From NCBI RefSeq assembly GCF_004784465.1, contig NZ_SRRU01000006.1, positions 1-64,000 on the forward strand: DNA of 64,000 nt, written 5' to 3'. Under the pieces are notes generated by a model, which ran no database searches, was not told the DNA's origin, and worked only from the letters and a program-made list of their open reading frames with translations. This DNA is from Streptomyces griseoluteus. Its GTDB lineage: Bacteria; Actinomycetota; Actinomycetes; Streptomycetales; Streptomycetaceae. The position numbers and the translations under genes are program-made. Below are positions 50,508-59,805 of this stretch, piece after piece. Numbering within the stretch: position 1 is the stretch's first letter; every line of letters begins with the position of its first letter.

Positions 50508-52016
50508 ATGCTGCTCACTCGCCCCGCGCGCTCGCACCCCGCACTCCGGTTCCTCCGGCGCCCGAAGGCGGCCCTGCTCGCCTCGGCCGTCACGGTCTGT
50601 CTCGTCGCCGCCGGAGCCCCCGCCGAACCGCTGGGCGTCGGCGACCGGATCTTCCCGGAGCTGGGCAACCCCGGCTACGACGTGGCCGCTTACGACCTCG
50701 CCTTCACCTACCCCGGCAGCAACGACAAGCCGCTCAAGGCCGTCACCACCATCGACGCCCGGCTCACCGACTCACTGAAGCGGATCAACCTCGACTTCGC
50801 GCACGGCACCGTCGACTCCGTCGAGGTCGACGGCCGCAGGGCCGCCTTCACCAGTGCCGGTGAGGACCTCGTCGTCACCCCGGACCACGCGCTGCCGCTC
50901 GGCAGCGTCACCCGGATCACCGTGCGGCACACCAGCGACCCCGTCGCCGCCGACGGCCAGGACGGGGGCTGGGTGCGGACCACCGACGGGCTCGCCATGG
51001 CCAACCAGGCCGATGCCGCGCACCTGGTCTTCCCGTGCAACGACCATCCGTCCGACAAGGCGATGTTCACCTTCCACGTCACCGCCCCGAACGGCTACAC
51101 CGCCGTCGCCAACGGCCTGCCGACGGGCGCGGTCAAGGCAGGCGGCTCCACCACCTGGAGCTATCGCTCCCAGCACCCGATGGCCACCGAACTCGCCCAA
51201 GTGTCCATCGGCCACTCCGCCGTCGTCCGGCGCACGGGCCCGCACGGCCTGCCGCTGCGCGACGTGGTGCCCGCCGCCGACAAGAAGGAACTGGAGCCCT
51301 GGCTCGCTAAAACACCGGACCAGATCGCGTGGGTGGAGAGCAAGATCGGCCCCTACCCGTTCGAGACCTACGGCGTGCTGATGGCGCAGGCCAGCACCGG
51401 GTTCGAGCTGGAGACGCAGACCCTGTCGCTGTTCGAGAAGGACATCTTCACCGAGCCGGCCTACCCCAAGTGGTACATCGAGTCGGTCATGGTCCACGAG
51501 CTGTCCCACCAGTGGTTCGGCGACAGCGTCAGCCCCCGTACCTGGTCCGACGTCTGGCTGAACGAGGGCCACGCCACCTGGTACGAGGCCCTCTACGCGG
51601 AGGAGAAGGCGGACCGCCCCCTTCAGGACCGCATGAAGGCCGCCTACGGAGCCTCCGACCGCTGGCGCGCCGCCGGCGGTCCGCCCGCCATGCCCAAGCC
51701 GCCCGCCCCCGGGCAGAAGATCGGCATCTTCCGCCCCAACATCTACGACGGCGCCGCCCTGGTGCTCTTCGCCCTGCGCCAGGAGATCGGCAAGGACGCC
51801 TTCGAGCGGCTGGAGAAGGTGTGGGTCCAGGAGAACCGGGACACCAGCGTCGGCACCGCCGACTTCGTCCGTCTCGCCTCCGCCATCGGCGGCCGTGACC
51901 TGACCGGCTTCTTCCAGGACTGGTTGTACGGCGAGAAGACCCCGCCCATGCCCGGCCACCCGGACTGGAAGCAGGTCCCGCCGCCCGCACCCTCGAACCC
52001 GGCCAGGAAGCGCTGA
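50508..52016 (+). CDS. Secreted M1-family metallopeptidase
   Basis: The 502-aa protein has an N-terminal signal segment (RFLRRPKAALLASAVTVCLV) and the gluzincin motif HELSHQW (HExxH at 330-334) with the third ligand in NEGHATW downstream. The N-terminal beta domain (about 50-230) is that of aminopeptidase N. It should act outside the cell as an aminopeptidase on peptides. TAGCGG just before ATG 50508 suggests a leaderless start. It stands alone between rshA and hflX. Confidence 0.9.
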   Translation: MLLTRPARSHPALRFLRRPKAALLASAVTVCLVAAGAPAEPLGVGDRIFPELGNPGYDVAAYDLAFTYPGSNDKPLKAVTTIDARLTDSLKRINLDFAHGTVDSVEVDGRRAAFTSAGEDLVVTPDHALPLGSVTRITVRHTSDPVAADGQDGGWVRTTDGLAMANQADAAHLVFPCNDHPSDKAMFTFHVTAPNGYTAVANGLPTGAVKAGGSTTWSYRSQHPMATELAQVSIGHSAVVRRTGPHGLPLRDVVPAADKKELEPWLAKTPDQIAWVESKIGPYPFETYGVLMAQASTGFELETQTLSLFEKDIFTEPAYPKWYIESVMVHELSHQWFGDSVSPRTWSDVWLNEGHATWYEALYAEEKADRPLQDRMKAAYGASDRWRAAGGPPAMPKPPAPGQKIGIFRPNIYDGAALVLFALRQEIGKDAFERLEKVWVQENRDTSVGTADFVRLASAIGGRDLTGFFQDWLYGEKTPPMPGHPDWKQVPPPAPSNPARKR

Positions 52017-52201
52017 CCCCCGGTGCCCGGGTGATAACCCGATGACGCGGTACTCCGCGCCGTGCGACCATCTTCCGGTCGGCGCGGCGCACGGGAATCT
52101 CCCGGAGCACGCCCGCGTTGCACCTCATGAACACCGGTCCCTCGCCGACCTCCCGGTCGATCGACCGCCGGACCGGTCCTCCCCATCGACGTAAGGAACC
52201 A

Positions 52202-53692
52202 ATGACCTCCTCTTCTTCCCCTTCACAGGACGCCAAGCGCCTCGCGCACGCCTATCCCGAAGGTCTTCGGGCCGATGCCCTGATGGAAGAGGACGTCGCC
52301 TGGAAGCACGACATCGACGGCGAGCGTGACGGCGACCAGTTCGACCGCTCCGAGCGCGCGGCCCTGCGCCGGGTGGCGGGGCTGTCCACCGAGCTGGAGG
52401 ACGTCACCGAGGTCGAGTACCGCCAGCTCCGCCTGGAGCGGGTCGTGCTCGTCGGAGTGTGGACCACCGGCACCGCCCAGGACGCGGACAACTCCCTCGC
52501 GGAGCTGGCCGCCCTCGCGGAGACGGCGGGCGCCCTCGTGCTCGACGGCGTCATCCAGCGCCGCGACAAGCCCGACGCGGCCACCTACATCGGCTCCGGC
52601 AAGGCTCTGGAGCTGCGGGACGTGGTGATGGAGACCGGCGCGGACACCGTCATCTGTGACGGTGAGCTGAGCCCCGGCCAGCTCATCCAGCTCGAGGACG
52701 TCGTCAAGGTCAAGGTCATCGACCGTACGGCCCTGATCCTGGACATCTTCGCCCAGCACGCCAAGTCCCGTGAGGGCAAGGCGCAGGTCGCGCTCGCGCA
52801 GATGCAGTACATGCTGCCGCGACTGCGCGGCTGGGGTCAGTCGCTGTCCCGGCAGATGGGTGGCGGCCGCGGCGGCCTGGCCACCCGTGGTCCCGGTGAG
52901 ACCAAGATCGAGACCGACCGGCGCCGCATCCGCGAGAAGATGGCGAAGATGCGCCGGGAGATCGCGGAGATGAAGACCGGCCGCGAGATCAAGCGCCAGG
53001 AGCGCCGTCGCAACAAGGTGCCCTCCGTCGCCATCGCCGGTTACACCAACGCCGGCAAGTCCTCCCTGCTCAACCGCCTCACGGGCGCGGGGGTCCTGGT
53101 GGAGAACGCCCTGTTCGCCACCCTGGACCCGACCGTCCGCCGCGCGGAGACCCCGAGCGGCCGGCTGTACACGCTGGCCGACACCGTGGGCTTCGTCCGG
53201 CACCTGCCGCACCACCTGGTCGAGGCGTTCCGCTCCACCATGGAGGAGGTCGGCGACTCCGACCTCATCCTGCACGTGGTGGACGGTTCGCACCCGGTGC
53301 CGGAGGAGCAGCTCGCCGCCGTGCGCGAGGTGATCCGGGAGGTCGGCGCGACCGACGTCCCCGAGATCGTCGTGATCAACAAGGCGGACGCGGCCGATCC
53401 GCTGGTGCTCCAGCGGCTGCTGCGGGTCGAGAAGCGGTCCATCGCCGTCTCGGCGCGCACTGGCCAGGGCCTGGAGGAGCTGCTCGCCCTGATCGACGAG
53501 GAGCTGCCCCGTCCCTCGGTCGAGGTCGAGGCGCTCGTGCCCTACACGCAGGGCAAGCTGGTCGCCCGCGCGCACACCGAGGGCGAGGTGCTCTCCGAGG
53601 AGCACACCGCCGAGGGCACCCTGATCAAGGTCCGGGTGCACGCGGAGCTGGCGGCCGACCTGGCCCCGTACACGCCCACCGCGACCGCCTGA
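52202..53692 (+). CDS. hflX: GTPase HflX
   Basis: The 496-aa ribosome-associated GTPase starts at ATG 52202 behind AAGGA. The HflX N-terminal domain (about 90-270; LLVGVWTTGTAQD-like, MQYMLPRLRGWGQSLSRQMG, GPGETKIETDRR) precedes the G domain with GYTNAGKSS (P-loop), DTVGFVRHLP (G3) and NKAD (G4). HflX splits stalled ribosomes, especially under heat or antibiotic stress. A Ser/Thr-rich N-terminal ~60-residue extension is typical of actinobacteria. Confidence 0.96.
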   Translation: MTSSSSPSQDAKRLAHAYPEGLRADALMEEDVAWKHDIDGERDGDQFDRSERAALRRVAGLSTELEDVTEVEYRQLRLERVVLVGVWTTGTAQDADNSLAELAALAETAGALVLDGVIQRRDKPDAATYIGSGKALELRDVVMETGADTVICDGELSPGQLIQLEDVVKVKVIDRTALILDIFAQHAKSREGKAQVALAQMQYMLPRLRGWGQSLSRQMGGGRGGLATRGPGETKIETDRRRIREKMAKMRREIAEMKTGREIKRQERRRNKVPSVAIAGYTNAGKSSLLNRLTGAGVLVENALFATLDPTVRRAETPSGRLYTLADTVGFVRHLPHHLVEAFRSTMEEVGDSDLILHVVDGSHPVPEEQLAAVREVIREVGATDVPEIVVINKADAADPLVLQRLLRVEKRSIAVSARTGQGLEELLALIDEELPRPSVEVEALVPYTQGKLVARAHTEGEVLSEEHTAEGTLIKVRVHAELAADLAPYTPTATA

Positions 53693-53712
53693 CCGGCTCT
53701 TCCGCCGGAGCA

Positions 53713-53758
53713 CGAAGAGGCCCGCCGTTCCCTCGCGAGAGGGGGCGGCGGGCCTTCG
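53713..53758. terminator. Bidirectional terminator between hflX and the serine protease gene
   Basis: CGAAGAGGCCCGCCG pairs with CGGCGGGCCTTCG, with an inner CCCTC/GAGGG hairpin, between two convergent genes. Confidence 0.85.
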
Positions 53759-53775
53759 TCATGGGTGCGGGGCGG

Positions 53776-54999
53776 CTACCGGTTCGCGAACTTCCTGCTC
53801 ACCGAGTCGTACAGGCCCTTGGCGACCTCGCCGAGCCGGGGACCAGCCAGCCAGCCCGAGGAGGCCGGGCCGATCGAGGTGTTGGAGACCAGCGTGGGCT
53901 TGCCGTCGGCGCCCTGCTCCACCCAGCCGCCACCGGAGGAACCGCCGGTCATGGTGCAGCCGATGCGGTACATCGTCGGGTCCGCCTTGGTGATCGACAG
54001 CCTGCCGGGCTTGTCCTGGCACTGGTACAGCAACTGGCCGTTGTACGGCTCCGCCGCCGGGTAGCCGCTCGCGGTGACCGCGCTCACCTCGGTCGCGGCG
54101 GGAGCGGCGAAGTCCACCGGCAGCGCGCCGCCGACCGTCTCCTCCAGCGACTTGCCCCCGTTGCCCTGCTCCGGCGTCACATGGATCACCGCGAAGTCGT
54201 AGGAGGCGCCATTGCCGCCGGTCTCACCGCCACCGTCGATCCACTGCTGCGAGGTCTTGGCCGCGTCGGCCCACCAGACACCGTACGGCGCGACCTGCGC
54301 GCGGGAGGCACCCTCCATCTGCGAGGAGGACAGGCTCTGGTTGTTGTACGACGGCACGAAGGCGATGTTCCGGTACCAGCCGCCCTTCTTGCCCGCGTGC
54401 ACACAGTGGCCGGCCGTCCAGATCAGGTTGGACTTGCCCGGGTGGGCGGGGTCCTCGACGACCGTGGCCGAGCAGACCATCGTGCCCTTGGGGGAGTCGA
54501 AGAACACCTTGCCGGAGGTGGCCGCGTTGGTGTGGTACGGCGGGCGGACCGCCTTGGCCTGCACCGGCTGCGGCTCGGGGTCGGTCACGCCCTGGTCGCC
54601 GGAGAGGTCGTTGTCGTCGACCCGCTTGGCCGGGTCGTCGGCGCCCCGCATCCGGTCCTTGTCCCACAGACCGTTGATGATCGGGTTGATGAAGTCGTTC
54701 GCCTCGCGCAGCCAGTCGTCCCGGTCCCAGTTCTTCCAGGCGCCGTCCTTCCACTTGTCCATGTCGATGCCGTGCTGGCGGAGCTTGTCCTGGAGGTCCT
54801 GCGGGACGCGGACCTTCCCGTCCGAGCCCCGGGCGGTGGAGGACGAGCTGCCGCCGGCGTTGTCGTCACCGGCTCCGTCGCAGGCGGTGGCGGTCAGCGC
54901 CAGCGCCGAGGCGAGGGCGACGGCCGCCAGCACGCGGGAGGTCCTGCGGGGCGTACCCCTTCCTCGGCGGGCGGTGGACGACGGCCGTATGGAGTGCAT
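53776..54999 (-). CDS. Secreted trypsin-like serine protease, probable lipoprotein
   Basis: The 407-aa protein starts at ATG 54999. A hydrophobic segment after the positively charged N-terminus ends at Cys40 (TATAC, a weak lipobox), so it is either lipid-anchored or secreted. After a ~120-residue disordered and helical stretch, the trypsin fold has His198 (TAGHC), Asp268 (YDFAVIHV) and Ser355 (TGGSSGGGW). No inhibitor or zymogen partner gene is adjacent. It is convergent with hflX and divergent from the NIS cluster. Confidence 0.9.
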   Translation of the reverse strand: MHSIRPSSTARRGRGTPRRTSRVLAAVALASALALTATACDGAGDDNAGGSSSSTARGSDGKVRVPQDLQDKLRQHGIDMDKWKDGAWKNWDRDDWLREANDFINPIINGLWDKDRMRGADDPAKRVDDNDLSGDQGVTDPEPQPVQAKAVRPPYHTNAATSGKVFFDSPKGTMVCSATVVEDPAHPGKSNLIWTAGHCVHAGKKGGWYRNIAFVPSYNNQSLSSSQMEGASRAQVAPYGVWWADAAKTSQQWIDGGGETGGNGASYDFAVIHVTPEQGNGGKSLEETVGGALPVDFAAPAATEVSAVTASGYPAAEPYNGQLLYQCQDKPGRLSITKADPTMYRIGCTMTGGSSGGGWVEQGADGKPTLVSNTSIGPASSGWLAGPRLGEVAKGLYDSVSRKFANR

Positions 55000-55284
55000 G
55001 GTGGTGACTCTCCCTGTGGTGAAGGAACTTGACGCCTCGGCCCGGTACCGGCATCCAACTCGCTGCGGAACGGCGCCGGTTCCCCGGACTTCCGGGACGG
55101 GACCACACACTATGCGTTCGCTGTAGGTGACTTCCGACGGAACCGCAACGGTTACGTCACGGCAAGGATCTTGGAGCAACCCGTAACCACGCGGCCGGTC
55201 GGCTGTTGGTAGCCGTGGGGGACCGCTGCCTGCGCACGTCCCCGTCGAGCAACTCGCCTCTGGACAGCGGGAGGACAGCGAGCC

Positions 55285-56694
55285 GTGGCCGTGACCGAGT
55301 CGGAGGCCGACAGCACCAACCGGGGAACTCCGGCCGTGCACGAGGGGATTCTCAGGCGCCAGTCGGCGCGCGAGTCCGCCGCGCGTACCTATGCCCGGGC
55401 CCTGCCCATCGTGCCCGTGCGGGCGCGTGGCCTCACCATCGAGGGCGCGGACGGCCGTCGATACCTCGACTGTCTCTCCGGCGCCGGAGCGCTGGCCCTC
55501 GGCCATAACCACCCCGTGGTGCTGGAGGCCATCCGCAAGGTCCTCGACTCCGGCGCGCCCCTCTCCGTGCTGGACCTGGCGACCCCGGTGAAGGACGCCT
55601 TCATCACCGAGCTGTTCCACACCCTGCCGGCCGGGTTCGCCGACCGGGCCCGCGTGCAGTTCTGCGGCCCGGCCGGGACCGACGCCGTCGAGGCCGCCCT
55701 CAAACTGGTCCGGGCCGCGACGGGGCGCAGCGGCATCCTCGCCTTCACCGGCGCCTACCACGGCATGACCGCGGGCGCCCTGGCCGCGTCCGGCGGTGCC
55801 CCCGACCTCCAGGTGGGCCGCCTGCCCTATCCGCAGGACTACCGCTGCCCCTTCGGTGTCGGGGGCCCGCGCGGCGCCGAACTCGCCGCCCGCTGGACCG
55901 AGTCGGTCCTCGACGACCCCAAGTCGGGTGTGCCCCACCCGGCCGGGATGATCCTCGAACCCGTCCAGGGGGAGGGCGGAGTGATCCCGGCGCCGGACGA
56001 CTGGCTGCGCCGGATGCGCCGGGTCACCGCCGACCGGTCGATCCCCCTGATCGCGGACGAGGTCCAGACCGGCGTCGGCCGCACCGGCGCCTTCTGGGCC
56101 GTCGACCACAGTGGGATCACCCCCGACGTGATGGTCCTGTCCAAGGCCATCGGCGGCAGTCTCCCGCTGGCCGTCATCGTCTACCGCGAGGAACTCGACG
56201 TCTGGCAGCCCGGCGCCCACGCGGGCACCTTCCGGGGCAACCAGCTCGCCATGGCCGCGGGCACCGCCACCCTCGCCTACGTCCGCGAGCACGGCCTCGC
56301 CGAACGAGCAGCCACCCTCGGCGCTCGCATGCTGACCCAACTCCGTCAGCTGCAGCACGAGTTCGCTTGTGTGGGAGACGTGCGGGGGCGGGGGCTGATG
56401 ATCGGGGTCGAGCTGATCGACCCCGCAGCCGCGTCCGTACCGGAAGCACGCGGCTCCGAGCCGGACGGCTGGGACTCCGCCACGGCGCCTCACCCCGCCG
56501 ATCCCGAACTCGCCGCCGCCGTCCAGCGCGAGTGCCTCGACCGGGGCCTGATCGTGGAACTCGGCGGCCGCCACAACAGTGTCGTACGGCTCCTTCCGCC
56601 GCTGACCATCAGCGACGAGCAGGCGTCGGCCGTACTGGACCGCCTCGCCGACGCGGTGACCGCCGCGAACCGCGACCACCAGCGCACGGGCTAG
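55285..56694 (+). CDS. Diaminobutyrate-2-oxoglutarate aminotransferase (class III PLP)
   Basis: The 469-aa aminotransferase starts at GTG 55285 with GGGAGGA upstream. PLP-binding Lys287 lies in VLSKAIGGSLPLAV and the coenzyme Asp258 in LIADEVQTGVGRTG. Similarity to EctB and RhbA-type enzymes (GPAGTDAVEAALKLVR) suggests it makes diaminobutyrate from aspartate semialdehyde. It heads a string with an IucA/IucC synthetase and a GNAT gene, as in the rhizobactin pathway. In S. coelicolor the corresponding genes (SCO5799-5801, from memory) are listed as an uncharacterised siderophore cluster. Confidence 0.9.
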   Translation: MAVTESEADSTNRGTPAVHEGILRRQSARESAARTYARALPIVPVRARGLTIEGADGRRYLDCLSGAGALALGHNHPVVLEAIRKVLDSGAPLSVLDLATPVKDAFITELFHTLPAGFADRARVQFCGPAGTDAVEAALKLVRAATGRSGILAFTGAYHGMTAGALAASGGAPDLQVGRLPYPQDYRCPFGVGGPRGAELAARWTESVLDDPKSGVPHPAGMILEPVQGEGGVIPAPDDWLRRMRRVTADRSIPLIADEVQTGVGRTGAFWAVDHSGITPDVMVLSKAIGGSLPLAVIVYREELDVWQPGAHAGTFRGNQLAMAAGTATLAYVREHGLAERAATLGARMLTQLRQLQHEFACVGDVRGRGLMIGVELIDPAAASVPEARGSEPDGWDSATAPHPADPELAAAVQRECLDRGLIVELGGRHNSVVRLLPPLTISDEQASAVLDRLADAVTAANRDHQRTG

Positions 56695-56712
56695 CCCCGC
56701 CAGGCCGGCCCA

Positions 56713-56745
56713 CCGCCGACGCGCATCATCCGCGCGCGTCGGCGG
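56713..56745 (+). terminator. Strong hairpin between the aminotransferase and NIS synthetase genes
   Basis: A perfect 12-bp stem CCGCCGACGCGC with its complement and a 9-base loop lies 18 bases after the stop codon. The 225-bp gap and this hairpin mean the two downstream genes may use another promoter or depend on readthrough. Confidence 0.7.
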
Positions 56746-56919
56746 AGAGCGGCGAACCCACCTCCCGGCATCGCCACACCAGCCCCACCACGGCCGACCC
56801 CGGAACCGTGCCTGGCGCGCGTCGGCACCCTCTGCTCTCGTCACCGCCCCACCTCTCATCCGCCCTGCGAAATCCCTCCGCGACCGAACCCGCACCCGCA
56901 TCACCCCCGAGGAACTGTC

Positions 56920-58845
56920 ATGAACGCCACCCCCGCACCCGACGGCCGTTCCGAGACCCCCGACGAACCGGCGGACCCCGGCAGCGCCCCCGTACCGCTC
57001 GCCGACGCGGTGCCGCACCAGAAGCGGCGCACACCGGTCGCCGGATGGCCCGACGAGCCGGACGCCGATCCACTGGAGGCCCCCGACCCGCACACCGCGG
57101 CCCAGGCGGCGGCGGTGGAGAACCTCCTGCGCTGCTGGGTACGTGAGACCGGCCTCGCGGCCCCGGACAACGGCACCCTGCGCATCCCGCTCCCGGCCAG
57201 CGGCACGGCCCTCGTCACCCCCGTCCGGCACTGGTCCCCGACCGGCTGGCACCGCTTCGGCCCGCCCCGGCTCGCCGGCGCCCCTGAACAAGCCCCCTCC
57301 GTCGACGCCGTCACCCTCGCCGCCCTCCTCACCCGCGAGAGCCCCGGCCGGACGGACCCCGCCGAGCCCCAGGGCACCGCCCCGGCGGACGGCGCCGATC
57401 TCGTCGCCCGTGTCGCCGACTCACAACGCCGCACCGCCACCTTCCTGCACGACCGCCGCGCCCACCCCGAGGACGGCCCCGACCTCTTCCTCAGCGCCGA
57501 ACAGGCCCTCCTCCTCGGCCACCCCCTGCACCCCACCCCGAAGAGCCGCGAGGAACTCACCGACGCCGAAGCCCGGCAGTACGCGCCGGAACTCCGCGGC
57601 TCCTTCCCCCTGCACTGGATGGCCGTCGCCCCCTCCCTGCTCGCCTCCGACTCGGCCTGGACCGAACGCGGCCGCCCCGTCCCCGCCGGCCAGCTACTCC
57701 GCCGGCTCGCCGGAACCGACCTGCCCCTGCCCGACGGCTACAGCGCCCTCCCCCTGCACCCCTGGCAGGCCCGCGACGTACGGCACCGCCCGCCGGTCGC
57801 CGCCCTGCTGAACTCCGGCCTCCTCCGCGACCTCGGCCCCTTCGGTTCGCTCTGGCACCCCACCTCCTCCGTACGGACCGTCCACCGCTCGGGCTCCCCG
57901 GCGATGCTCAAGCTGTCGCTCGGCCTGCGCATCACCAACTCCCGCCGGGAGAACCTCCGCAAGGAACTCCACCGGGGCGTCGAGGTGCACCGTCTGCTGC
58001 GTGCCGGGCTGGCGAAGCAGTGGCAGGCCGCCCACCCCGGTTTCGACATCGTCCGCGACCCCGCCTGGCTCGCCGTGGACACACCGGACGGACTGCCCGT
58101 GCCCGGCCTCGACGTGATGATCAGGCACAATCCCTTCGCTCCCACCGACGACATCGGCTGCGTCGCCGGACTCGTCTCCCCACGCCCGGACTTCGAGCCG
58201 AGTCCGACGACAGGTCCCCGGGGGCTCCGCTCCCGCCTGGCCCGGCTCGTCGCGCGGCTCGCCGCCCGCACCGGCCGTCCGGTGGGCGCGGTCGCCGCCG
58301 AGTGGTTCCTGCGCTACCTCGAACAGGTCGTCCGGCCCGTGCTCTGGCTCGACGGCGAGGCGGGGATCGCGCTGGAGGCGCACCAGCAGAACACCCTGCT
58401 CCGCCTCGACCAGGACGGCTGGCCGGCCGGCGGCCGCTACCGCGACAACCAGGGCTACTACTTCCGCGAGTCCCGCCGGGGTGAACTCGACGCCCGGCTG
58501 CCGGGCATCGGAGAGCGCAGCGACACCTTCGTCTCCGACGGGGTCACCGACGAACGCTTCGCCTACTACCTCGCCGTCAACAACGTGTTCGGCCTGATCG
58601 GTGCCTTCGGCTCCCAGCGCCTGGCCGACGAACACCTCCTCCTCGCCGCGTTCCGCCGCTTCCTCACCGCCGCCGCCTCCGGCCCCACCGCCCTGCGCAG
58701 CTCCCTGCCGGGCAACCTGCTCGACTCGCCCGTACTGCGCTGCAAGGCCAACCTGCTGACCCGGCTGCACGGCCTGGACGAACTCGTCGGACCCGTCGAC
58801 ACCCAGTCCGTCTACGTCACCATCGCCAACCCCCTTCATTCCTGA
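56920..58845 (+). CDS. IucA/IucC-family NIS siderophore synthetase
   Basis: The 641-aa synthetase starts at ATG 56920 behind GAGGA. The ATP-binding HPLHPTPKSR (about 205), the KLSLGLRITNSRREN block (about 335) and the EAHQQNTLLRLD segment are intact, with a FhuF-like C-terminal helical part. NIS synthetases condense citrate or succinate derivatives with amines or hydroxamates. The first ~60 residues are disordered and acidic. Partner enzymes are incomplete here: acetyltransferase and aminotransferase only. Confidence 0.92.
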   Translation: MNATPAPDGRSETPDEPADPGSAPVPLADAVPHQKRRTPVAGWPDEPDADPLEAPDPHTAAQAAAVENLLRCWVRETGLAAPDNGTLRIPLPASGTALVTPVRHWSPTGWHRFGPPRLAGAPEQAPSVDAVTLAALLTRESPGRTDPAEPQGTAPADGADLVARVADSQRRTATFLHDRRAHPEDGPDLFLSAEQALLLGHPLHPTPKSREELTDAEARQYAPELRGSFPLHWMAVAPSLLASDSAWTERGRPVPAGQLLRRLAGTDLPLPDGYSALPLHPWQARDVRHRPPVAALLNSGLLRDLGPFGSLWHPTSSVRTVHRSGSPAMLKLSLGLRITNSRRENLRKELHRGVEVHRLLRAGLAKQWQAAHPGFDIVRDPAWLAVDTPDGLPVPGLDVMIRHNPFAPTDDIGCVAGLVSPRPDFEPSPTTGPRGLRSRLARLVARLAARTGRPVGAVAAEWFLRYLEQVVRPVLWLDGEAGIALEAHQQNTLLRLDQDGWPAGGRYRDNQGYYFRESRRGELDARLPGIGERSDTFVSDGVTDERFAYYLAVNNVFGLIGAFGSQRLADEHLLLAAFRRFLTAAASGPTALRSSLPGNLLDSPVLRCKANLLTRLHGLDELVGPVDTQSVYVTIANPLHS

Positions 58846-58882
58846 TCCTCTTCATCCACCCGCCCCCATGAGAGGAGCGCAT

Positions 58883-59644
58883 GTGTCCCTCACCGACACC
58901 GGCGCCGCCGAAGCCCTGCCCGTCCCGGTCGCCCCCGACTGCCCGGGCAGCGCCGACACCGGGGCGAGCGCGCTCCTATGGGACAGTGAAGAGACACTGG
59001 ACCTGCGCCTGCCCGCCGAATTCACCGCGCTGCGCTCCACGTTGCCCGGCCAGGCGACCTCACCCCGCGACGGGGACCTGCTGGACGGCATCCACACCTG
59101 GGGTCCAATCCCCACTCCCGTGGGCACCTTTGAGCTGGCCCCCCTCCGCCTCGACCGCGATCTCCCCCTCATCCACGGGTGGATGAATGACCCGGCAGTC
59201 GCGGAGTTCTGGGAGCTGGCCGGACCCCAGGGCCGGACCGAGCGCCACCTCCGCGCGCAACTCGACGGCGACGGACGCAGCGTGCCCTGCCTGGGCACGC
59301 TCGACGGCACCGCCATGAGCTACTGGGAGATCTACCGGGCCGACCTCGACCCGCTGGCCCGCTTCTACCGGGCGCGCCCGCACGACACGGGTATCCACCT
59401 GCTCATCGGGGACGCCGCGCACCGGGGGCGAGGGCTCGGCTCCGCCCTGCTCACGGCCGTGGCCGAGCTGGTTATGGAACGCCGCCGCGCCTGCACACGC
59501 GTCGTCGCGGAACCTGACATTCGCAACACCCCCTCGGTGACCGCTTTCCGCAAGGCCGGGTTCCGGTGCCGGGCGGAGGTCGATCTGCCCGGCAAGCGGG
59601 CCGCCCTCATGATCCGGGACCGGGTCCGGCAGGAACCCTCGTAG
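58883..59644 (+). CDS. GNAT acetyltransferase of the IucB/RhbD (AlcB) type
   Basis: The 253-aa protein starts at GTG 58883, with GAGAGGAG 6 bases upstream (ATG 58868 is a weaker alternative). The C-terminal ~180 residues are an acyl-CoA transferase of the siderophore type (LIHGWMNDPAVAEFWELAGP, PHDTGIHLLIGDAAHRGRGL, SVTAFRKAGFR). It would acetylate an N-hydroxylated or free amine of the siderophore precursor. It follows the NIS synthetase by 37 bp. No N-hydroxylase or decarboxylase gene is beside it. Confidence 0.88.
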   Translation: MSLTDTGAAEALPVPVAPDCPGSADTGASALLWDSEETLDLRLPAEFTALRSTLPGQATSPRDGDLLDGIHTWGPIPTPVGTFELAPLRLDRDLPLIHGWMNDPAVAEFWELAGPQGRTERHLRAQLDGDGRSVPCLGTLDGTAMSYWEIYRADLDPLARFYRARPHDTGIHLLIGDAAHRGRGLGSALLTAVAELVMERRRACTRVVAEPDIRNTPSVTAFRKAGFRCRAEVDLPGKRAALMIRDRVRQEPS

Positions 59645-59773
59645 CACCACGTGATCGGGTGCTCACCTGTTGTACGTGCGGCGGTTCCGACGAGTTCCCG
59701 CTTTCCCGGAAAAAAGTTCAGGAGTTCGAAGGTGTTCTCATCCCGCTCCGCCCGCCCCGGCGCGCGGGCACGA

Positions 59774-59796
59774 TTGTCAGTGCGGGGCCGTAGGGT
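59774..59796 (+). promoter_or_regulatory. RecA-NDp/PafBC-type promoter of the DinG-type helicase
   Basis: TTGTCAGTG (59774-59782), 8 bases, TAGGGT (59791-59796), then 9 bases and ATG 59806. This is an exact match to the LexA-independent damage promoter seen before recA. Transcription should begin within a few bases of the ATG. Confidence 0.85.
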
Positions 59797-59805
59797 GGTC
59801 GGGCT

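Noticed and set aside
55000..55284. Iron box for DmdR/IdeR ahead of the NIS cluster
   Set aside because: I looked for TTAGG-N-AG-type 19-mers and found none with more than a weak half-site; no iron operator is claimed.
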